Part shown: positions 1-13,077 of the stretch, piece by piece
Layout: each line of letters opens with the position of its first letter
Position numbering within the stretch: position 1 is the first letter of the stretch
Source of the DNA: Amycolatopsis bartoniae
GTDB lineage: Bacteria; Actinomycetota; Actinomycetes; Mycobacteriales; Pseudonocardiaceae
Assembly (NCBI RefSeq): GCF_014191255.1
Contig: NZ_JACHWH010000005.1
Location: 248,001 to 312,000 of the forward strand
Length of the DNA: 64,000 bases
Direction: 5' to 3'
Translations under genes and position numbers: made by a program
Notes under the pieces: model-generated
What the model was told of the DNA's origin: nothing
Database searches by the model: none
The model's input: the letters and a program-made list of their open reading frames with translations, nothing else

Positions 1-548
1 TCCTTGGTCCACTTGAAGAAGAAGGTGCGCTGCCCGAACACCGGGGTCAGCATCATGAAGCGGCACCGCGGCGCCCGGCGGAACGCCTCGTGCAGCACGT
101 AGCGGGCCTCGATCTCGTACAGCTCGATCTTGTCGAGCACGTAGTCGCAGCCTTCGAAGAACTCGTCCACCGAGTTCGCCTCGATGCCCTCGGGGTAGAC
201 GTCGATGTTGACGTCGTGCGTGGTCTCGTAGACGGCCTCGGCCACCGCTTCGGCCTTGTTCCGGCCGATGTTGCCCACGGTGGCGGCGAACTGGCGGTTG
301 ATGTTGGACGCCTCGAACTTGTCCGGGTCCGCCAGCTTCAGGTTCTGCACGCCCATCCGCACGAGCCGCTCGGCGGTCGCCCCGCCGATGCCGCCGCAGC
401 CGGCCACGCCGATCACGGCATCGCGCAGCTTCTGCTGGCGTTCGCGCTGCTCCTGCTCGGTGTTGCCGAGCCAGCCGAGGTTGCGCCGGACCCGCTCCCA
501 GTAGAAGTCGTCGTCACCCTGCGCCGTGTACATCCTGCGATCGGACAC
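1..548 (-). CDS. ThiF/MoeB/E1-like adenylyltransferase, C-terminus cut by the window edge
   Basis: The reverse strand reads as an open frame of 182 codons from a GTG at 548-546, with GGGAGA a few bases upstream, and it runs off the left edge. After about 30 residues comes a Rossmann loop (AGCGGIGG), then the E1 signature LADPDKFEASNINRQF. Its Asp residues and the NRQ arginine are the usual ATP/Mg contacts of ThiF, MoeB and ubiquitin E1 enzymes. Family members adenylate the C-terminus of a small sulfur-carrier or ubiquitin-like protein, or act on tRNA. The N-terminal stretch (YWERVRRNLGWLG...EQEQ) resembles stand-alone actinobacterial ThiF proteins whose partner is unknown. No ThiS- or MoaD-like partner is visible here. 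An ATG at 533 is an alternative start. Family assignment is firm; substrate is unknown. Confidence 0.85.
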   Translation of the reverse strand, partial: MSDRRMYTAQGDDDFYWERVRRNLGWLGNTEQEQRERQQKLRDAVIGVAGCGGIGGATAERLVRMGVQNLKLADPDKFEASNINRQFAATVGNIGRNKAEAVAEAVYETTHDVNIDVYPEGIEANSVDEFFEGCDYVLDKIELYEIEARYVLHEAFRRAPRCRFMMLTPVFGQRTFFFKWTK

Positions 549-994
549 GGTTCTCCCGTCCTTCCCGGGCAATTGTCACCCACAATGAAATGAACTTTTC
601 GAGAAGTGTGCCGGTAGAATAGGCACGTAATCTCCCGAAATGGTCCCGTAATCGGGACGAGAGCGAGCCTAACAGAGGAGATCGGGCGGGCAAGCGGATC
701 ACGCGGCGCCCGGAACATCACTCGTCCGTCGCAACAAACGGCTTCAAACCTGGTTTGCGCACCAATTGTCTCCGCCATCCGGAGCAACGCCCGAAGATCC
801 ACTTAACCGCTGTTTCAAACTTCCGTCACCGGCGGGCCGAAAAGGAAGCGCACATCACTTCGCCGGGTTCCGAAGCGTTTTCCGCTCCCTTCGGAACCCG
901 CCGAATCGTGGCCGCGGTAAAGCGCGGTGAACCACGCACCTCAGGTACGGTCACGACCGGCATCTGATTTCGGAATCGGAAAACCGGGGAGCTG
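549..994. other. 446-bp AT-richer intergenic region between the divergent ThiF-like gene and carA
   Basis: No convincing gene is present. Composition is clearly less GC-rich than the flanking genes, as expected of promoter DNA. It holds a TAGAAT (615-620) that reads as TATTCT on the reverse strand, so either gene could use it as a -10 element. It also holds an inverted repeat TCCCGA/TCGGGA (634-659), a short palindrome CAAACC-T-GGTTTG (745-757) and the long hairpin at 864-900. If the TAGAAT promoter serves carA, the mRNA leader would be about 370 nt, long enough for attenuation. No PyrR-binding consensus is recognisable. Confidence 0.6.
864..900 (+). repeat. 12-bp perfect hairpin in the carA leader region
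   Basis: CGGGTTCCGAAG (864-875) and CTTCGGAACCCG (889-900) are exact reverse complements around a 13-nt loop. The structure lies about 95 nt before the carA start. No T-run follows, so it is not a canonical intrinsic terminator. It may be a regulatory hairpin, an operator or an RNA-stabilising element. Confidence 0.6.
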
Positions 995-2113
995 ATGATC
1001 TTGAATGGAACCGGTGCACTCGTGCTGGAGGACGGCAGAGTGTTTGTGGGTAATTCCTACGGCGCGACCGGCGTCGCGCTGGGCGAGGCGGTGTTCTGCA
1101 CCGGCATGACGGGGTACCAGGAGACGCTGACCGACCCGTCGTACCACCGGCAGATCGTGGTGCAGACGGCGCCGCAGATCGGGAACACGGGCTGGAACGA
1201 CGAGGACGACGAGTCCGCGCGCATCTGGGTGTCCGGTTACGTGGTAAGGGATCCCGCGCGGACGCCGTCGAACTGGCGCTCGCGGCGGACGCTGGACGAG
1301 GAGCTGTCGCGGCAGGGCGTGGTCGGGATCTCGGGTGTGGACACCCGCTCGCTGACCCGGCATCTGCGGGAGCGAGGCGCGATGCGCGCCGGCGTCTTCT
1401 CCGGTGACGCGCTCGACGAGAAGTCCACTATGGTGGAGCACGTCCGGTCCAGCCCGCCGATGAAGGGCGCGAACCTCGCCCACGACGTCACCACCCGGCG
1501 GCCCTATGTCGTTCCGGCGCAAGGAAAAACCCGGTTCCGCGTGGCGGCACTCGACCTGGGGATCAAGTCGAACACCCCGCGGCAGATGACGCAGCGCGGC
1601 ATCGAGGTGCACGTGCTGCCGGCGGCGAGCACGATCGACGACCTGCTGGCGGTGGAGCCGGACGGGGTGTTCCTGTCCAACGGCCCCGGCGACCCCCAGA
1701 CCCAGGAATCCGCGGTGGCGCTGACACGGGAAGTGCTGGGCCGGGAAATCCCGTTGTTCGGGATCTGCTTCGGCAACCAGATCCTCGGCCGCGCCCTGGG
1801 CCTGGGTACGTACAAGATGCGTTACGGCCATCGCGGCCTCAACATTCCGGTGATCGACGTCGAGACCGGCAAGGTCGCGATCACCGCGCAGAACCACGGT
1901 TTCGCTCTGGAGGGCGAACCCGGTCAGACCTTCGACTCGCCGTTCGGAACCGCGCGAATCAGTCATTACTGCCCGAATGACGACACCGTCGAAGGCGTGC
2001 GCTGCCTCGACGTCCCGGCGTTTTCAGTGCAGTACCACCCCGAGGCCGCGGCGGGTCCGCACGACGCCAGTCCCCTGTTCGACGAGTTCCTGACGTTGCT
2101 GGAGGCCCGATAA
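995..2113 (+). CDS. carA: Carbamoyl-phosphate synthase small (glutaminase) subunit
   Basis: Hydrolyses glutamine and passes ammonia to CarB for carbamoyl phosphate synthesis, feeding pyrimidines and arginine. The protein has 372 residues, the usual length. The N-terminal CPSase domain ([32 protein letters not shown]) is followed by a class I glutamine amidotransferase domain. The nucleophile is Cys258 in GICFGNQ and the rest of the triad is His348/Glu350 in YHPEA. Actinobacterial CarA commonly has Asn in place of the His of GHQ, so GNQ is not a defect. The ATG at 995 has GGGGAG only 3 nt before it, so the start is probable rather than certain. The stop overlaps the carB start by one base. The gene lies outside any visible pyr or arg operon. 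Confidence 0.97.
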   Translation: MILNGTGALVLEDGRVFVGNSYGATGVALGEAVFCTGMTGYQETLTDPSYHRQIVVQTAPQIGNTGWNDEDDESARIWVSGYVVRDPARTPSNWRSRRTLDEELSRQGVVGISGVDTRSLTRHLRERGAMRAGVFSGDALDEKSTMVEHVRSSPPMKGANLAHDVTTRRPYVVPAQGKTRFRVAALDLGIKSNTPRQMTQRGIEVHVLPAASTIDDLLAVEPDGVFLSNGPGDPQTQESAVALTREVLGREIPLFGICFGNQILGRALGLGTYKMRYGHRGLNIPVIDVETGKVAITAQNHGFALEGEPGQTFDSPFGTARISHYCPNDDTVEGVRCLDVPAFSVQYHPEAAAGPHDASPLFDEFLTLLEAR

Positions 2114-5100
2114 TGGCGAAACGTACCGATATCGAGCACGTGCTGGTGATCGGGTCCGGTCCGATCGTGATCGGGCAGGCCGCGGAGTTCGACTATTCCG
2201 GCACGCAGGCATGCCGGGTGTTGCGGCAGGAGGGGTTGCGGGTCTCGCTGGTGAATTCGAACCCGGCGACGATCATGACGGATCCGGAGTTCGCGGATGC
2301 GACCTATATCGAGCCGGTGACCCCGGATTTCGTGGAGAAGGTCATCGCCGCCGAACGCCCCGACGCGCTACTGGCCACGTTGGGTGGTCAGACCGCGCTC
2401 AACACCGCGGTGGCCCTGCATGAGCGGGGGGTGCTGGAGAAGTACGGCGTCGAGTTGATCGGCGCGGATATCGACGCGATTCAGCGGGGGGAGGATCGGC
2501 AGAAGTTCAAGGACATCGTGCGCGCCATCGGCGGGAACGTGCCCCGGTCGCGGGTGTGTCATTCGATGGACGAGGTGCGTGACACCGTCGCCGAACTCGG
2601 CCTCCCGGTGGTGATCCGCCCGTCGTTCACCATGGGCGGGCTCGGGTCCGGGATGGCCCACACCGACGACGAGCTGGAACGCCTCGCCTCGGTGGGGTTG
2701 GCGGAGTCCCCGGTCACCGAGGTGTTGATCGAGGAGTCGGTGCTCGGCTGGAAGGAGTACGAACTCGAGCTGATGCGGGATCGCCGGGACAACGTGGTGG
2801 TGATCTGCTCGATCGAGAACGTGGACGCGATGGGCGTGCACACCGGGGACTCGGTCACCGTCGCCCCCGCGATGACGCTGACCGACCGGGAATACCAGCA
2901 CATGCGGGATGTGGGGATCGCGGTGCTGCGGGCGGTCGGGGTGGACACCGGCGGCTGCAACATCCAGTTCGCGATCAACCCCGACGACGGGCGGATGGTC
3001 GTGATCGAGATGAACCCGCGGGTGTCCCGCTCCAGTGCCCTGGCGTCGAAGGCCACCGGGTTCCCGATCGCGAAGATCGCGGCGAAGCTGGCCATCGGCT
3101 ACACCCTGGATGAGATCCGCAACGACATCACCGGTGAGACCCCGGCCTCGTTCGAGCCGGCCCTGGACTATGTGGTGGTCAAGGTGCCCCGGTTCGCGTT
3201 CGAGAAGTTCCCCGGGGCCGACCCGGAACTGACCACGACGATGAAGAGCGTCGGCGAGGCGATGGCGATCGGCCGCAGCTTCCCCGAAGCCCTGGGCAAG
3301 GCCCTGCGCTCCATCGACACCCAAGCCGCCGGATTCTGGACCCGCCCCGACCCCGAAGGCGCCACCCTCGACAACACCCTCGAAGCCCTCCGGACCCCGC
3401 ACGACGGCCGCCTCTACACCCTCGAACGGGCCCTGCGCCTCGGCGCCGACCCCGTCAAGGTCTCCGAGGTGTCCACAGTGGACCTGTGGTTCGTGGACCA
3501 GATCAAGGCGATCGTGGAACTGCGGGAGAAGATCGAGTCGGCTCGGCACCTGGACGCCGGCCTGCTGCGCGAGGCCAAGCGCACCGGCCTGTCGGACCAG
3601 CAGATCGCCGCGCTGCGGCCGGAGCTGGCCGGGGAGGACGGCGTCCGCACGCTGCGCCACCGGCTCGGGGTGCGGCCGGTGTTCAAGACCGTCGACACCT
3701 GCGCCGCCGAGTTCGCCGCGAAGACGCCGTACCACTACTCCGCCTACGAGTCCGACCCCGACGCGGAGTCCGAGGTCACCGCCCAGAGCGACAAGCCGAA
3801 GGTGCTCATCCTGGGCTCGGGCCCGAACCGCATCGGGCAGGGCATCGAGTTCGACTACTCCTGCGTCCACGCCGCCATGGCACTGCGCGAAGCCGGCTAC
3901 GAAGCCGTGATGGTCAACTGCAACCCCGAAACCGTCTCCACCGACTACGACACCTCCGACCGCCTCTACTTCGAGCCACTGACCTTCGAGAACGTGCTCG
4001 AAGTCGTGCACGCCGAGCAGGAGTCGGGGCGCGTCGCCGGGGTGATCGTGCAGCTCGGCGGGCAGACCCCGCTGAAGCTCGCGCAGCGGCTCGCCTCCGC
4101 GGGCGTCCCGATCGTCGGCACGTCGCCGGAGGCGATCGACCTCGCCGAGGACCGCGGCGCGTTCGGCGCGGTACTGGGCCAGGCCGGACTTCCGGCGCCC
4201 GAGTACGGCACCGCGACGTCGTTCGAGGGCGCCAAGCGGGTCGCCGACGAGATCGGCTACCCCGTACTCGTCCGCCCGTCCTACGTGCTGGGCGGGCGCG
4301 GCATGGAGATCGTCCACGACGAGACCTCGCTGGCGAACTACATCCGCCGCGCCACGGAGGTCAGCCCCGAGCACCCCGTGCTCGTGGACCGCTTCCTCGA
4401 CGACGCCATCGAAATCGACGTCGACGCCCTGTTCGACGGCGAGGAGCTCTACCTCGGCGGAGTCATGGAACACATCGAGGAAGCCGGCGTCCACTCCGGC
4501 GACTCCTCCTGCGCGCTCCCGCCGATCACCCTCGACGCCCACCACATCGAGGTCGTCCGGGCGTCGACCGAGGCGATCGCCCGCGGCGTCGGCGTACGGG
4601 GCCTGCTCAACGTGCAGTACGCCCTCAAGGACGACGTGCTGCACGTGCTGGAGGCCAACCCGCGCGCGTCCCGGACCGTGCCGTTCGTGTCCAAGGCCAC
4701 CGGTGTCCAGCTCGCGAAGGCCGCCGCGCTCGTCATGACGGGCACGACCATCGAGCAGCTGCGTGCGGACGGGATCCTGCCCGGCAGCGAGGTCACTCCC
4801 GACGTGGTCTCGGTCAAGGAGGCCGTCCTGCCGTTCCACCGCTTCCGCACGCCTGAAGGCAAGGGCGTGGACTCGCGGCTCGGGCCGGAGATGAAGTCGA
4901 CCGGCGAGGTCATGGGCATCGACCGCGTCTTCGGGCTGGCGTTCGCCAAGTCGCAGACCGGCGCGTACGGCTCGCTGCCCACGTCCGGCCGGGTGCTGCT
5001 GGCGTCCGGGCAGGCCGGGCAGGCGGCCCAGCTGGCCGATCTCGGGTTCACCGTCCTGGCCACCTCCGAGGTCGCGAAACCGTTGCTGCGCGAGGGAATC

Positions 5101-5409
5101 CCCTGTGCGGAGATCTCCGACGAGGAAGCGGCCGAGCGGATCGCGAACCGGACGGTCGACCTCGTGGTCAGCGTGCCGGGCACGCCTGTCCGCGGCAGCG
5201 CGCTGCGGGCGGCCGCGGTCGCCCGCGGCATCCCCTGCTTCACCACCGCCCGGGCCGTCGACGCGCTGATCGAGGCCGTCGAGTCGGTGCGCAGCCGCAC
5301 GCCCGGCCTGATCCCGATCCAGGAAAGGTGCCGATGGAAAGCGGAGTCGCCACGCACTGCCCCTACTGCGCGCTGCAGTGCGGAATGGTCCTCTCCGGCA
5401 GCCGGGTGA
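2113..5409 (+). CDS. carB: Carbamoyl-phosphate synthase large subunit
   Basis: Makes carbamoyl phosphate from bicarbonate, two ATP and ammonia supplied by CarA. The 1098 residues show the duplicated architecture: two ATP-grasp halves, each opening with a near-identical loop ([19 protein letters not shown] and [17 protein letters not shown]), with an oligomerisation region between, and a C-terminal MGS-like regulatory domain from about residue 950. The start overlaps the carA stop. At the other end the last 25 codons run 76 bp into the nitrate reductase gene in another frame, so the tail after IQE is shared DNA. Family members end at about this length, so I read the overlap as real. Translational coupling to the next gene is likely. 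Confidence 0.97.
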   Translation: MAKRTDIEHVLVIGSGPIVIGQAAEFDYSGTQACRVLRQEGLRVSLVNSNPATIMTDPEFADATYIEPVTPDFVEKVIAAERPDALLATLGGQTALNTAVALHERGVLEKYGVELIGADIDAIQRGEDRQKFKDIVRAIGGNVPRSRVCHSMDEVRDTVAELGLPVVIRPSFTMGGLGSGMAHTDDELERLASVGLAESPVTEVLIEESVLGWKEYELELMRDRRDNVVVICSIENVDAMGVHTGDSVTVAPAMTLTDREYQHMRDVGIAVLRAVGVDTGGCNIQFAINPDDGRMVVIEMNPRVSRSSALASKATGFPIAKIAAKLAIGYTLDEIRNDITGETPASFEPALDYVVVKVPRFAFEKFPGADPELTTTMKSVGEAMAIGRSFPEALGKALRSIDTQAAGFWTRPDPEGATLDNTLEALRTPHDGRLYTLERALRLGADPVKVSEVSTVDLWFVDQIKAIVELREKIESARHLDAGLLREAKRTGLSDQQIAALRPELAGEDGVRTLRHRLGVRPVFKTVDTCAAEFAAKTPYHYSAYESDPDAESEVTAQSDKPKVLILGSGPNRIGQGIEFDYSCVHAAMALREAGYEAVMVNCNPETVSTDYDTSDRLYFEPLTFENVLEVVHAEQESGRVAGVIVQLGGQTPLKLAQRLASAGVPIVGTSPEAIDLAEDRGAFGAVLGQAGLPAPEYGTATSFEGAKRVADEIGYPVLVRPSYVLGGRGMEIVHDETSLANYIRRATEVSPEHPVLVDRFLDDAIEIDVDALFDGEELYLGGVMEHIEEAGVHSGDSSCALPPITLDAHHIEVVRASTEAIARGVGVRGLLNVQYALKDDVLHVLEANPRASRTVPFVSKATGVQLAKAAALVMTGTTIEQLRADGILPGSEVTPDVVSVKEAVLPFHRFRTPEGKGVDSRLGPEMKSTGEVMGIDRVFGLAFAKSQTGAYGSLPTSGRVLLASGQAGQAAQLADLGFTVLATSEVAKPLLREGIPCAEISDEEAAERIANRTVDLVVSVPGTPVRGSALRAAAVARGIPCFTTARAVDALIEAVESVRSRTPGLIPIQERCRWKAESPRTAPTARCSAEWSSPAAG

Positions 5410-7349
5410 GCGAACGCGGCGGCGGGCTGTGCCAGAAGGGCTGGACGGCCGGGCAGCTGCTGGAGGTGCCCGGCCGGCTGACCACCCCGCTGGTCCGCCG
5501 GCGCGGCGCGCTGCGGCCGGCGGGGTGGGACGAGGCCCTCGCGCTGGTGGCCGACCGGATCCGGGAACTCCAGGTGCGGCACGGGAAGGACGCCGTCGCC
5601 GTGTTCGGCGGCGGCGGGCTGACCAACGAGAAGGCCTACCAGCTCGGCAAGTTCGCGCGGGTGGCACTGGGTACGGCGCAGATCGACTACAACGGCCGGT
5701 TCTGCATGTCCTCGGCCGCCGCCGCGGGCACGCGCGCGTTCGGGGTGGACCGGGGGCTGCCCTTTCCGAAGAGCGACCTGGACTCCTCCGACGTCGTGCT
5801 GCTCGCCGGGGCGAACCCCGCCGAGACCATGCCGCCGTTCACCGCGCACCTGCGCCGCGCGCGGCTGATCGTGGTCGACCCGCGGCACACGCCCACCGCC
5901 GAGCGGGCCGCGCTGCACCTGCGGCCCACGCCCGGCACGGATCTGGCGCTGGCACTGGGGATCCTACACGCCGTGGTCGCCGACGGGTACCTGCGCGAGG
6001 ACTACGTGCGGGCGCGGACGACCGGTTTCGGCGAGGTGTGGCCGATCGTGGCGCACTGGTGGCCGGAACGGACGGAGCGGGTCACCGGAGTGCCGTCGGC
6101 GGACCTGCGGGCAGCCGCCGCGATGCTCGGCGAGGCCGGGCGTGCGCACGTGCTCACCGGCCGCGGGAGCGAGCAGCACGCGGACGGCACGGACACCGTC
6201 AGCGCGTGGATCAACCTGGCCCTCGCGCTCGGGCTGCCCGGCACGCGGGGTTCCGGTTTCGGCTGCCTGACCGGCCAGGGCAACGGGCAGGGCGGCCGGG
6301 AGCTCGGGCAGAAGTGCGACCAGCTGCCCGGTTACCGTGCCATCACCGACCCCGCGGCCCGCGAGCACGTGGCCCGCGTGTGGGGTGTGCCGCCGGATTC
6401 CCTGCCTGGGCCCGGAAAGTCGGCGTACGAGCTGCTGGTCTCCCCCGAAACCCGGGCCCTGCTGGTGTTCGGCAGCAACCCGCTGGTGTCGGCGCCGCGG
6501 GCCGCGCACGTGGCCGGCCGCCTCGCGGAGCTCGACCTGCTGGTGGTGGCCGACTTCGTGCTGTCGGAGACCGCGGCGGCCGCCGACGTCGTCCTGCCGG
6601 TCACGCAGTGGGCCGAGGAGGACGGCACGATGACCGATCTCGAAGGGCGGGTGCTGGCGCGGCAGCGCGCCTTGGCGCCGCCGGCGGGCGTGCGCAGCGA
6701 CCTGGAGGTGCTGCACGGGCTCGCCGTCCACTTGGGACAGCCACCGGGCCGCTTCCCGTGCGAGCCGGAAAGCGTTTTCAGCGAGCTGCGCCGGGCCACG
6801 GCCGGAGCACCCGCGGACTACTCGGGCATCACCTACGAGCGGTTGCGCGGCGGCGAGGTGCTGCACTGGCCGGTGCCGGACACCGCTCATCCGGGCACTC
6901 CGCGGCTGTTCCTGGACCGGTTCGCCCACGCGGACGGCCGCGCGCGCTTCGTGCCGGTGGACCACCGCGGTCCCGCGGAGCCGCCCGACCCGGCCTATCC
7001 TCTGGTCGCCACCACCGGCCGGGTGCTGGCGCACTACCAGTCCGGCGCCCAGACGCGCCGGGTGCCCGAGCTGGTCGCGACCGTGCCCGAGGCGTACGTC
7101 GAGGTGCACCCGGACACGGCCAACCGCCTGGGGCTCGGCGACGGGGTGCTCGCGTCCGTCGTCTCCCGCCGGGGCCGGACGCGGGCGCGCGTGCGGCACG
7201 AGCCGTCGCTGCGCGGGGACACGGTGTTCCTGCCGTTCCACTTCCCCGGCGACGGGCGGGCGAACCTGCTCACGAACCCCGCGCTCGACCCGGTGAGCCG
7301 GATGCCCGAGTTCAAGGTGTGCGCGGTCCGGCTGGAGGAGGAGGCGTGA
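5334..7349 (+). CDS. nasC: Assimilatory nitrate reductase catalytic subunit (molybdopterin oxidoreductase)
   Basis: A 671-residue member of the bis-MGD molybdoenzyme superfamily. An N-terminal [4Fe-4S] motif uses Cys9, Cys12, Cys16 and Cys33. It is followed by the molybdopterin oxidoreductase core ([29 protein letters not shown]) and a C-terminal MGD-binding domain ([19 protein letters not shown]). In assimilatory nitrate reductase it reduces nitrate to nitrite in the cytoplasm. The ATG at 5334 sits 5 nt after AGGAAAGG. A GTG at 5328 is a less likely alternative. The gene overlaps carB by 76 bp and the next gene by 4 bp (GTGA). Formate dehydrogenase relatives share the fold, but the size and the partner flavoprotein favour nitrate reductase. 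No nitrite reductase or nitrate transporter gene lies in the window. Confidence 0.85.
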   Translation: MESGVATHCPYCALQCGMVLSGSRVSERGGGLCQKGWTAGQLLEVPGRLTTPLVRRRGALRPAGWDEALALVADRIRELQVRHGKDAVAVFGGGGLTNEKAYQLGKFARVALGTAQIDYNGRFCMSSAAAAGTRAFGVDRGLPFPKSDLDSSDVVLLAGANPAETMPPFTAHLRRARLIVVDPRHTPTAERAALHLRPTPGTDLALALGILHAVVADGYLREDYVRARTTGFGEVWPIVAHWWPERTERVTGVPSADLRAAAAMLGEAGRAHVLTGRGSEQHADGTDTVSAWINLALALGLPGTRGSGFGCLTGQGNGQGGRELGQKCDQLPGYRAITDPAAREHVARVWGVPPDSLPGPGKSAYELLVSPETRALLVFGSNPLVSAPRAAHVAGRLAELDLLVVADFVLSETAAAADVVLPVTQWAEEDGTMTDLEGRVLARQRALAPPAGVRSDLEVLHGLAVHLGQPPGRFPCEPESVFSELRRATAGAPADYSGITYERLRGGEVLHWPVPDTAHPGTPRLFLDRFAHADGRARFVPVDHRGPAEPPDPAYPLVATTGRVLAHYQSGAQTRRVPELVATVPEAYVEVHPDTANRLGLGDGVLASVVSRRGRTRARVRHEPSLRGDTVFLPFHFPGDGRANLLTNPALDPVSRMPEFKVCAVRLEEEA

Positions 7350-8779
7350 TCGAGACCGTCCTGGTCGGCTACGGCATGGCGGGCGCCCGGTTCGCCGAGG
7401 AGGTGCGCCGCCGCGACCCGCACGGCGAGCGGGTGTCGCTGACCGTGCTCGGCGAGGAGCCGCAGCACGCCTACAACCGGATCCTGCTGTCGGACGTCGT
7501 CGCCGGCGCGCTGCCCGGCCACCGGCTGCGGCTGCAGGACGAGCGGTGGGCCGCACAGCACGCCGTGGACCTGCGGCGCGGCGTACGGGTGTCCTCTGTG
7601 GACCGGGTGCGCCACCGGGTCACGACCGACGACGGCACCGTGCTGCCGTACGACCGGCTGGTGCTCGCGACGGGGGCCCGGCCGGTGGTGCCCGACGTGC
7701 AGGGCCTGCTCACCGAAAGCGGCGCGCTCGCGGAGGGCGTGACCACGTTCCGCACGCTGGAGGACTGTCACCGGATCGTGGCGCTGGCCGGGCGGGGCAC
7801 GCCTGCCGTCGTGCTCGGCGGCGGGCCGCTCGGGCTGGAGGTCGCGCGCGGGCTCGCGGGGCGGGGCTGCGAGGTCACCGTCGTGCACCCGCGAGAGCAC
7901 CTGATGGAGCGGCAGCTGGACGAGAACGCCGCCCGGCTGCTGCGGCGCGAGCTGGAGTCGCTCGGCATCGCGTTCCGGCTCGGCGCCCCGGCCGCCGGCT
8001 ACCTGCCCGGCGCGGGCGTGAAGCTCGCCGACGGGCAGCGGGTGCCCGCCGAGCTGCTCGTGATCTCCGCCGGTGTGCGGGCGGACACCGCGCTCGCCGC
8101 CGCGGCCGGGCTGACCGTGGACCGCGGCGTCGTCGTCGACGACGAGCTGACCACCAGCGACCGCGACATCTCCGCCCTCGGCGACTGCGCGCAGCACCCC
8201 GGCGGCGGGCACGGCCTGGTCGAACCCGCCTGGCAGCAGGCCGCCGTGCTGGCGGACCTGCTCACCGGCCACGAGCCGGCGGCCCGCTACCGCGGCGCGC
8301 GTCCCGTGCTGCGGCTCAAGGCCCGTGGCGTGGACCTGGCTTCGCTGGGCGAGGTCCACGTCCCCGTGCACGCCCAGGACGCGGAGGTCGTGCGCGTGGA
8401 GGACCCGGCCCGCGGCCGGTACGCGAAGCTGGTGCTGCGTGACGAACGGGTGGCGGGCGCGATCCTGCTGGGCTCCCCCGACGCGGCCGCGACGATCACG
8501 CAGCTCTACGACCGCGGCACCCCCGCCCCCGCCGACCGGCTCGCGCTCCTGCTGGGCCGCGCGCTGCCCGCCGAGGCGCAGGGCCCGGAGCACCTGCCCC
8601 CGTCGGCGGTGGTCTGCCGGTGCAACAGCGTGGACAAGGAACAGCTGGTCACCGCCTGGCGGAAGGGCGCGAGGGACGTCGAGGAGCTGGCGAGCACCAC
8701 CCGGGCCACCACGGGCTGCGGCTCCTGCACCGACAACGTCTGCCGCCTCGCCGAATGGCTCGAACGGGAATCGGCGTGA
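7346..8779 (+). CDS. FAD-dependent NAD(P)H oxidoreductase with C-terminal [2Fe-2S] BFD-like domain (nitrate reductase electron-transfer subunit)
   Basis: A 477-residue flavoprotein resembling the N-terminal half of NirB and the NasB-type partners of actinobacterial nitrate reductases. It has a FAD-binding N-terminus (VLVGYGMAGARFAEEV), a central NAD(P)H-binding Rossmann loop (VVLGGGPLGLEVARGL), a second FAD motif (TSDRDISALGDCAQ) and a C-terminal BFD-like domain with cysteines 424, 426, 458 and 461. It should carry electrons from NAD(P)H to the molybdenum subunit encoded just upstream. The GTG start overlaps the nasC stop (GTGA), so the two are probably translated together. It could instead be a stand-alone nitrite-reductase-like flavoprotein, but it lacks the sirohaem domain. 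Confidence 0.85.
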   Translation: MIETVLVGYGMAGARFAEEVRRRDPHGERVSLTVLGEEPQHAYNRILLSDVVAGALPGHRLRLQDERWAAQHAVDLRRGVRVSSVDRVRHRVTTDDGTVLPYDRLVLATGARPVVPDVQGLLTESGALAEGVTTFRTLEDCHRIVALAGRGTPAVVLGGGPLGLEVARGLAGRGCEVTVVHPREHLMERQLDENAARLLRRELESLGIAFRLGAPAAGYLPGAGVKLADGQRVPAELLVISAGVRADTALAAAAGLTVDRGVVVDDELTTSDRDISALGDCAQHPGGGHGLVEPAWQQAAVLADLLTGHEPAARYRGARPVLRLKARGVDLASLGEVHVPVHAQDAEVVRVEDPARGRYAKLVLRDERVAGAILLGSPDAAATITQLYDRGTPAPADRLALLLGRALPAEAQGPEHLPPSAVVCRCNSVDKEQLVTAWRKGARDVEELASTTRATTGCGSCTDNVCRLAEWLERESA

Positions 8780-8834
8780 ACACCTGACCACCTCCCCCCT
8801 TGAAGGCGTCACGCGGTTTCCCATACGGTGGAGC

Positions 8835-8921
8835 AAGGCCGAGAGGCGCTGCAACGGACCACCGGTCCGCCACGCTCGGCCTTCAAACCGCAACAAGGGC
8901 GCCTCCCACGAGACGGGAGGC
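8835..8921 (+). promoter_or_regulatory. S-adenosylhomocysteine (SAH) riboswitch controlling metH translation
   Basis: The metH leader folds as the SAH riboswitch class. Stem P1 pairs AAGGCCGAG (8835-8843) with CTCGGCCTT (8875-8883). An inner hairpin pairs CGGACC (8855-8860) with GGTCCG (8864-8869). Between them is the conserved core GAGGCGCTGCAAC. The pseudoknot pairs GAGGCGC (8843-8849) with GCGCCTC (8899-8905). The competing stem pairs GCCTCCC (8901-8907) with GGGAGGC (8915-8921), which contains the metH Shine-Dalgarno. SAH binding should form the pseudoknot and free the ribosome site, making an ON switch. SAH riboswitches ahead of metH and ahcY are established in proteobacteria and some actinobacteria. 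The base pairing is read directly; class assignment rests on the recalled consensus. Confidence 0.88.
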
Positions 8922-8926
8922 TGCTG

Positions 8927-12523
<3,597 letters not shown>

Positions 12524-12525
12524 CG

Positions 12526-12554
12526 GCCCGGGCCGGTCGCGTCCCGGCCCGGGC
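12526..12554 (+). terminator. Hairpin terminator after metH, convergent with the nitroreductase gene
   Basis: GCCCGGGCCGG (12526-12536) and CCGGCCCGGGC (12544-12554) form an 11-bp perfect GC stem with a 7-nt loop, starting 2 nt after the metH stop. No U-tract follows, as is common in actinobacteria. It could serve both converging transcripts. Confidence 0.75.
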
Positions 12555-12560
12555 TCGGGC

Positions 12561-12992
12561 TCAGTCCTTCGGGTCGAGCACGAAGACCGGGATGAGGCGG
12601 CCGGTCTTCGTCTGGTACTCGGCGTAGTTCGGGAACGCGGCGACGGAGCGCTCCCACCACTCGTCGCGCTCCTGGCCGGACACCTCGTGCGCCACGTAGG
12701 TGCGTGTCTCGGTGCCGTCCTGCAGCGTGACCTCGGGATGTGCCTTGAGGTTGTGGTACCAGGCGGGGTGCTCGGGTGCGCCGCCCTTGGAGGCGACCAC
12801 CGCGTAGCTGCCCTCGTGCTCCACGCGCATCACCGGCACGTACCGGCGCTTGCCGGACTTGGCCCCGGTGGTGGTGAGCAGCACGACCGGCCGGCCGGTG
12901 ACCAGCACCCCCTCGGTGGTGCCCTGGGAGAGGATCTTCTCGGTCTGCTGGCGCACCCAGTCCGTCGGGCTCAGCTCGGCTTTCTCGATCAT
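12561..12992 (-). CDS. Deazaflavin (F420)-dependent nitroreductase family protein
   Basis: A 143-residue small split-barrel protein of the Ddn/Rv3547-type family, which binds F420H2 and reduces quinones or nitro compounds. The family core is plain: PVVLLTTTGAKSGKRR..VPV, then VASKGGAPEHPAWYHNLKAHPEV. Length is normal for the single-domain type, and there is no signal peptide. The ATG at 12992 lies 6 nt from a TACGGT element, so the mRNA is probably leaderless. It is a single-gene unit, converging on metH and divergent from the ABC-F gene. The physiological substrate cannot be read from the sequence. Confidence 0.92.
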   Translation of the reverse strand: MIEKAELSPTDWVRQQTEKILSQGTTEGVLVTGRPVVLLTTTGAKSGKRRYVPVMRVEHEGSYAVVASKGGAPEHPAWYHNLKAHPEVTLQDGTETRTYVAHEVSGQERDEWWERSVAAFPNYAEYQTKTGRLIPVFVLDPKD

Positions 12993-13004
12993 GCTGCCAC
13001 CGTA
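12993..13004 (-). promoter_or_regulatory. -10 element TACGGT placed for a leaderless nitroreductase transcript
   Basis: On the reverse strand TACGGT (13004-12999) fits the actinobacterial TANNNT -10 consensus. It is followed by exactly 6 nt and then the ATG, which puts the expected transcription start at the A of the start codon. No Shine-Dalgarno is present. Confidence 0.6.
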
Positions 13005-13077
13005 ACCCGTCGCGTCCGGGCTCGCGGAATACGGGCGCGAGGCCGCAGCCTGAGCGGGCCCGGCACTGCCCCACTGC

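Noticed and set aside
864..900. PyrR-dependent attenuator for carA
   Set aside because: The hairpin is strong, but I see no PyrR-binding loop consensus, no terminator T-run and no pyr genes. It is reported only as an unexplained hairpin.
2368..5667. Very long open frame opposite carB (about 1100 codons)
   Set aside because: Antisense frames stay open by GC-rich codon bias. It is rich in Arg/His/Gly/Asp with no domain, while the opposite strand encodes a clear CarB.
8828..8926. Longer metH reading frame from 8828
   Set aside because: The extra 33 residues would be translated from the riboswitch itself. The conserved protein starts at the GTG at 8927, with the correctly spaced GGGAGG.
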